Below, piece by piece: positions 60,609 to 64,000 of a stretch of 64,000 nucleotides of DNA. Source of the stretch: Halococcus hamelinensis 100A6 (lineage in GTDB: Archaea > Halobacteriota > Halobacteria > Halobacteriales > Halococcaceae); the NCBI RefSeq assembly GCF_000336675.1, contig NZ_AOMB01000010.1, positions 1-64,000 of the forward strand. The letters run 5' to 3'. The first letter of the stretch is position 1. Every line of letters begins with the position of its first letter. The position numbers and the translations under genes are program-made. The notes beneath the pieces were generated by a model. That model was not told where the DNA came from. It did no database searches and was given only the letters and a program-made list of their open reading frames with translations.

Positions 60609-61189
60609 GCCTCGTCGAGGAGGACGACCGCCTCGCCGTCGATGGCGACCTCGCCCTCCTCGGTGGTCACCGTGGTGCGGAGGCGATAGCGCTCGTCGCC
60701 GATCGCCTCGACGATCTCACAGTCGGCGGTCACGCGGTCGTCGACCCCGACCGGCCGCTGGAACTCGAGGTCCTGGGAGAGGTAGATGACGAGGCCGGGC
60801 AGGCGCGCGAGCGCGGCGCTGATGAGCCCCGAGACGAGCGTGCCGTGGGCGATCCGACCGCCGAACCGCGTGCTCTCGGCGTACTCGTCGTCGAGGTGGA
60901 GCGGGTTGGTGTCGCCGCTGGCCGCGGCGAAGGCGTGCACGTCGTCGTCGGTGAGCCGTTTCGAGAACCGGACCCGGTCGCCGACCGTGAGCGCGTCGCG
61001 GCGGTTCTCGGTGAGTTCGACGTCCCACTCGGGGCGCTCCTCGCCACCGACGACGCCGTCCTCGGTGTCGGTCGGGACGCCGAACGCCGAGAGGGTGGCG
61101 CGGTTGGCCGCGAGGACGCTGTCGAGGAAGTACGTGGAGTTGCGGACCCACGCTTCGGCCAGCGCGGAGGGCTGTGATTCGGAGCTCAT
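60605..61189 (-). CDS. phaJ: MaoC-like (R)-specific enoyl-CoA hydratase
   Basis: This 194-residue protein has a ~60-residue helical N-terminal extension and then a hot-dog MaoC domain with the active-site segment ASGDTNPLHLDDEYA (Asp-x4-His) and GRIAHGTLVSGLISA. Such hydratases form (R)-3-hydroxyacyl-CoA, the direct substrate of PHA synthase. It is divergent from the phaR-phaP-phaE-phaC genes, supporting the PhaJ assignment. A promoter box (ggtttatgg, minus strand) lies about 30 bp before the start. Confidence 0.85.
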   Translation of the reverse strand: MSSESQPSALAEAWVRNSTYFLDSVLAANRATLSAFGVPTDTEDGVVGGEERPEWDVELTENRRDALTVGDRVRFSKRLTDDDVHAFAAASGDTNPLHLDDEYAESTRFGGRIAHGTLVSGLISAALARLPGLVIYLSQDLEFQRPVGVDDRVTADCEIVEAIGDERYRLRTTVTTEEGEVAIDGEAVVLLDEA

Positions 61190-61318
61190 GGACTACCCCT
61201 CACGTACTGGCTCCAGCACCATAAACCGTTTCGACCTCCATGCCCGATCGTTTTCCGGCGTGAGACCGTCCGTACTTGGGAGATATCGGCGTTTCTCGCT
61301 GCCGAGCGGCGACTCGTT

Positions 61319-61365
61319 GGTTCCGCTGAATCCACTTGGAACCATCCTATGGTAACGAATGGTTC
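61319..61365 (+). promoter_or_regulatory. Three inverted half-sites in the phaJ-phaR promoter gap
   Basis: GGTTCC (61319-61324) and GGAACC (61338-61343) form one inverted repeat, and GAACCA (61339-61344) and TGGTTC (61360-61365) a second. The two centres are 21 bp apart, two helical turns. A box tccttatcc at 61375-61383 is the likely TATA of the operon. This looks like a multi-site operator, with PhaR a natural candidate binder. Confidence 0.45.
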
Positions 61366-61411
61366 TGAGAGCAATCCTTATCCGTCCGTGGGCACTACGT
61401 GGATGTGAGCG

Positions 61412-61717
61412 ATGACCGACGAAGACGAGACGATGTGGCCGCCAACGGTCTGGGCGCGACAGTTCCAGGAGGCGAGCGAGCAGGCCGTCGAGCGACAGAC
61501 GGAGTTCGCCCAACAGCTGTTCAACAACGGTGCGGGGCCGAACAGCCTGCCCGAGATGGCGGCGTCGACGATGGGGACCGCGACGTTCAAGACGCGCGTC
61601 CAGAGCGGCGGCCGTATCTCGATTCCGGATGCCGAACGCGAGGCGCTGGACATCGAGGAAGGGGACATCGTTCAGACCGTCGTGATACCGGTCAAACGCA
61701 ACAGGGACGAATCATGA
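61412..61717 (+). CDS. phaR: AbrB-domain regulator of PHA genes
   Basis: This 101-residue protein has a C-terminal SpoVT/AbrB swapped-hairpin domain (about 55-95, KTRVQSGGRISIPDAEREAL...EEGDIVQTVVIPV). The N-terminal ~45 residues are helical and Gln/Glu-rich (WARQFQEASEQAVERQTEF), reminiscent of phasins. In Haloferax, PhaR of this kind represses the PHA granule genes and binds granules. Its TGA overlaps the phaP ATG. It is the first gene of phaR-phaP-phaE-phaC. Confidence 0.85.
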   Translation: MTDEDETMWPPTVWARQFQEASEQAVERQTEFAQQLFNNGAGPNSLPEMAASTMGTATFKTRVQSGGRISIPDAEREALDIEEGDIVQTVVIPVKRNRDES

Positions 61718-62379
61718 GTCAGTACACCACACCAGTCAGCACGATGTTCGAGATGCAGCGCACAGCCCTCGAAGGCAGCCACCAGGCGATGAAACAGGGC
61801 GTGACCCTCCAGAAGAGCGCCGGCCGGATGGCGCTCTCGGGGCTGAAGACGAGCGAGAGCCTCCAGCGACAGGGCGTCGAGGCCACCCGGACCGCGACCG
61901 AACAGTACCTCGACGCGGTCGAACCGGCGATGCCCGACGAGACCGTCGCGACGCTTCGCGAGACGACCGACGAGGGCTTTTCCCAGCTCACGGAGGTCCA
62001 CGCCGAGACGTTCGACCAGTTCCTGCACGGCTTCGAACAGGGGCTCGACGACTACGACGAGTTCTCCGCCGAGTACCTCGACGCCCTCGACGAGGGCTTC
62101 GACCAGCTCGCCGCCTCACACGAGGAGCTCCAGGAGCGGACCGTCGAGGTCATCGAGGAGACCGAGAGCCGGAACGAGGAGTACGTCGAGGAGTTCCAGG
62201 ACCAGCTCGAAGGCCAGATGGACCGCATCGAGGCGTTCCAAGACCGCCTCGAAGACCAGTCCGAGCGCCAGCTCGAACAGGCCGAGGAGTTCCAGGACCA
62301 GCTCGAATCGCAGGTCGAGGAGTTCCAAGACCAGCTCGAAAGCCAGGCCGAGGCGTTCGAGGACCAGGTTTCCGCCTGA
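61714..62379 (+). CDS. phaP: PHA granule-associated phasin
   Basis: This 221-residue protein starts with FEMQRTALEGSHQAMKQGV. It continues as an uninterrupted Glu/Gln-rich helical protein whose last 70 residues contain the unit EEFQDQLESQ repeated with 11-residue spacing. Such amphipathic helices coat polyhydroxyalkanoate granules. The ATG overlaps the phaR stop. The protein lacks cysteine and globular motifs. Placement directly before phaE and phaC is as in other haloarchaea. Confidence 0.88.
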   Translation: MSQYTTPVSTMFEMQRTALEGSHQAMKQGVTLQKSAGRMALSGLKTSESLQRQGVEATRTATEQYLDAVEPAMPDETVATLRETTDEGFSQLTEVHAETFDQFLHGFEQGLDDYDEFSAEYLDALDEGFDQLAASHEELQERTVEVIEETESRNEEYVEEFQDQLEGQMDRIEAFQDRLEDQSERQLEQAEEFQDQLESQVEEFQDQLESQAEAFEDQVSA

Positions 62380-62412
62380 ACGACCACCACAGTTTTTCAC
62401 CCTTACACACCA

Positions 62413-62964
62413 ATGAGCCGTATGAGCGGAACCGACCCCGAGGAGATCCAGCGGAACTGGGCGACGATGATGAACGAGATGAACGAGGCGGTCGCCGACT
62501 CGTTCGAGCAGAACATGGAGGCCCAGGCCGCCTTCATGGAGTCCTGGATGGGCGCGTTCGAGGGCTCCGTCCCGGACGAGGCGGCGATCGAGGACGGCGT
62601 GGAGGGCTACGGCCGGGCCTACGAGGTCTGGATGGAGGCCGCCGAACAGATGCAATCGCGGATCACCGACGCCGCGCGTGGTGAGGACGTCGACCCCAGC
62701 GAGTTCCGCGACATCTGGCTCCAGAGCGCGAACGAGGCCTACTCCGAAGTCATGGGCACCACCGCCTTCGCCGCGGGCACGGGCGAGATGGTCGGCGACC
62801 TGATGGACCTCCAGCAGGAAGTCGATGACCTGAGCCAGGACACCCTCGAGAGTCTCGGCTTCGCCACGCGCGACGACGTCGACGAGGTGGCCGAACGCCT
62901 CCTCGAACTCGAACGCAGCCAGCACGAGATCTCGAAGAAACTCGACAAGCTCCTGGAGGACTGA
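62413..62964 (+). CDS. phaE: Class III PHA synthase subunit PhaE
   Basis: This 183-residue, Met-rich helical protein has [22 protein letters not shown] at the start, [19 protein letters not shown] in the middle and a C-terminal coiled coil with [20 protein letters not shown], matching haloarchaeal PhaE. It is shorter than bacterial PhaE and activates PhaC. It is separated from phaC by only 5 bp. The ATG at 62413 follows a short leader after phaP. Confidence 0.93.
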   Translation: MSRMSGTDPEEIQRNWATMMNEMNEAVADSFEQNMEAQAAFMESWMGAFEGSVPDEAAIEDGVEGYGRAYEVWMEAAEQMQSRITDAARGEDVDPSEFRDIWLQSANEAYSEVMGTTAFAAGTGEMVGDLMDLQQEVDDLSQDTLESLGFATRDDVDEVAERLLELERSQHEISKKLDKLLED

Positions 62965-62969
62965 TTCCC

Positions 62970-64000
62970 GTGGCCGAACGATCCGGTCGCGCGTTCAACC
63001 CGTTCACCGCGACGCTCGACGCCCAACGGCGGAGCTTCGAGGCCGCCGCCGACACGGTCGAGAAGGTCGAGATGGGGCCCGAACAGCTCGCCGAGATGGC
63101 GTCGGTCGACGTGGGCCAGACCCCGAGCGACGTGGTCTACACGGAGAACAAGCTCGAACTCCTCCACTACGAGCCGCTGACCGACGAACAGCACGACGTC
63201 CCCATCCTCGTCATCTACGCGCTGATCAACAAGCCGTTCATCCTCGACCTCCAGCCCGACCGGTCGGTGATACGTCGGCTGCTGGAGGCGGGCTTCGACG
63301 TCTACATGATCGACTGGAACGAGCCCTCGCGGCTCGACCAGCACCTCACCCTCGAGGACTACGTGGATCGGTACATCGAGAACTGCGTCGACGAGGTGTG
63401 CGAGCGATCGGGCCAGGACTCGATCAACATCCTCGGGTACTGCATGGGCGGCACGATGTCGGTGATGTACGCCGCACTCCACCCCGAGAAAGTTCGAAAT
63501 CTCGGACTGATGGCCGCCGGCCTCTGCTTCGACGATACTGGGGGCGTGCTCGAACTCTGGGGCGACGACGAGTACTTCTCGCCCGACGGGCTCACCGAGA
63601 CCTACGGCAACGCGCCCGCGGAGATGCTCGACGTGGGCTTCGCGCTGATGGACCCGGTGGCGAACTACGTCTCGAAGTACGTCCGACTCTACGACAATCT
63701 GGACGACGACGACTTCGTCGAGAACTTCGGGCGGATGGAGCGATGGCTCTCCGAGGGTATCGACGTCGCGGGCGAGACGTTCGCCCAGTTCGTCACCGAC
63801 ATCTACCAGGACAACAAGCTCTACAACAACGAGCTCTACGTCGGCGACAAACACGTCGATATCGAACAGATCGATATGCCGGTCCTCCAGATAACGGGTG
63901 AGTACGACCACCTCATTCCGTCGGAGACCAGCAAACCGTTCAACGAGGTCATCGGGAGCGACGACACCTCGGTGATCGAGGCTCCCACGGGTCACATCGG
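62970..64000 (+). CDS. phaC: Class III PHA synthase catalytic subunit PhaC, 5' part
   Basis: An open frame starts at GTG 62970 and continues to the window edge, giving 343 complete codons. The lipase-like box GYCMGGT holds the catalytic Cys158, and Asp313 lies in GEYDHLIP. His342 in GHIG completes the triad just before the edge. [14 protein letters not shown] is also diagnostic. It polymerises (R)-3-hydroxyacyl-CoA. The remaining C-terminus lies beyond the window. Confidence 0.95.
   Translation, partial: MAERSGRAFNPFTATLDAQRRSFEAAADTVEKVEMGPEQLAEMASVDVGQTPSDVVYTENKLELLHYEPLTDEQHDVPILVIYALINKPFILDLQPDRSVIRRLLEAGFDVYMIDWNEPSRLDQHLTLEDYVDRYIENCVDEVCERSGQDSINILGYCMGGTMSVMYAALHPEKVRNLGLMAAGLCFDDTGGVLELWGDDEYFSPDGLTETYGNAPAEMLDVGFALMDPVANYVSKYVRLYDNLDDDDFVENFGRMERWLSEGIDVAGETFAQFVTDIYQDNKLYNNELYVGDKHVDIEQIDMPVLQITGEYDHLIPSETSKPFNEVIGSDDTSVIEAPTGHI

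Overview
This window is chromosomal DNA from a halophilic archaeon (class Halobacteria). The GC content is high, the predicted proteins are very acidic, promoters are short TATA-like boxes about 25-35 bp upstream of start codons with few Shine-Dalgarno sites, and genes overlap as ATGA/GTGA. Archaeal information-processing genes are present (TFB, MCM, RPA, S19e, Elp3, Hel308, Cgi121), as are archaeal lipid synthesis (CarS) and haloarchaeal families (bacterio-opsin-activator HTH regulator, Tat lipoproteins, PhaEC-type polyester synthase). The genus cannot be fixed from the sequence alone. No prophage, transposase, CRISPR array or rRNA was seen.

Layout. 1-5.9 kb: end of a short-chain fatty acid transporter, a GNAT acetyltransferase, the methylmalonyl-CoA mutase/epimerase pair (propionate metabolism), a CinA/MoaB-like protein, an unlisted 39-residue membrane ORF and an NAD kinase. 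5.9-10 kb: a thiamine-type ABC importer operon with a 9-bp-arm palindrome just upstream of its start codon. 10-25 kb: a zinc-ferredoxin homologue, membrane proteins, a HIT protein, TFB, MCM, a UV-endonuclease-like enzyme, tRNA-Pro(TGG), a Ski2-like helicase, a cupin, a site-2 protease, a second CinA-like protein, tRNA-His(GTG) and a ribbon-helix-helix protein. 25-34 kb: RPA with its associated protein, a sulfite-oxidase-like operon, a ferritin-like protein, a SAM hydrolase, an atypical SDR, a TRAM protein and an Nramp transporter. 34-45 kb: ThrB, Elp3, HIT, CDF transporter, S19e, CarS, proline dehydrogenase, DUF502 and an aldo/keto reductase. 45-56.5 kb: an HTH regulator, two tandem cysteine-free PP-loop enzymes separated by a DUF4177 protein, a K+/H+ antiporter, acyl-CoA synthetase, an MBL hydrolase, SerRS, an NTF2-like protein and a [3Fe-4S] ferredoxin. 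57-64 kb: Hel308-Cgi121, an alpha/beta hydrolase, then the polyhydroxyalkanoate cluster (MaoC hydratase, AbrB regulator, phasin, PhaE, PhaC), cut at the right edge.

The most unusual feature is non-coding. All six gene-free stretches longer than 300 bp contain pieces of one modular, hairpin-rich repeat family. Its modules recur in the same order at up to six loci in both orientations. One module has an 11-bp inverted repeat around a variable interior, and another is a 123-bp block duplicated without a mismatch 11.9 kb apart. I know of no description of it. The rest is mostly housekeeping and central metabolism with several smaller oddities listed as findings.
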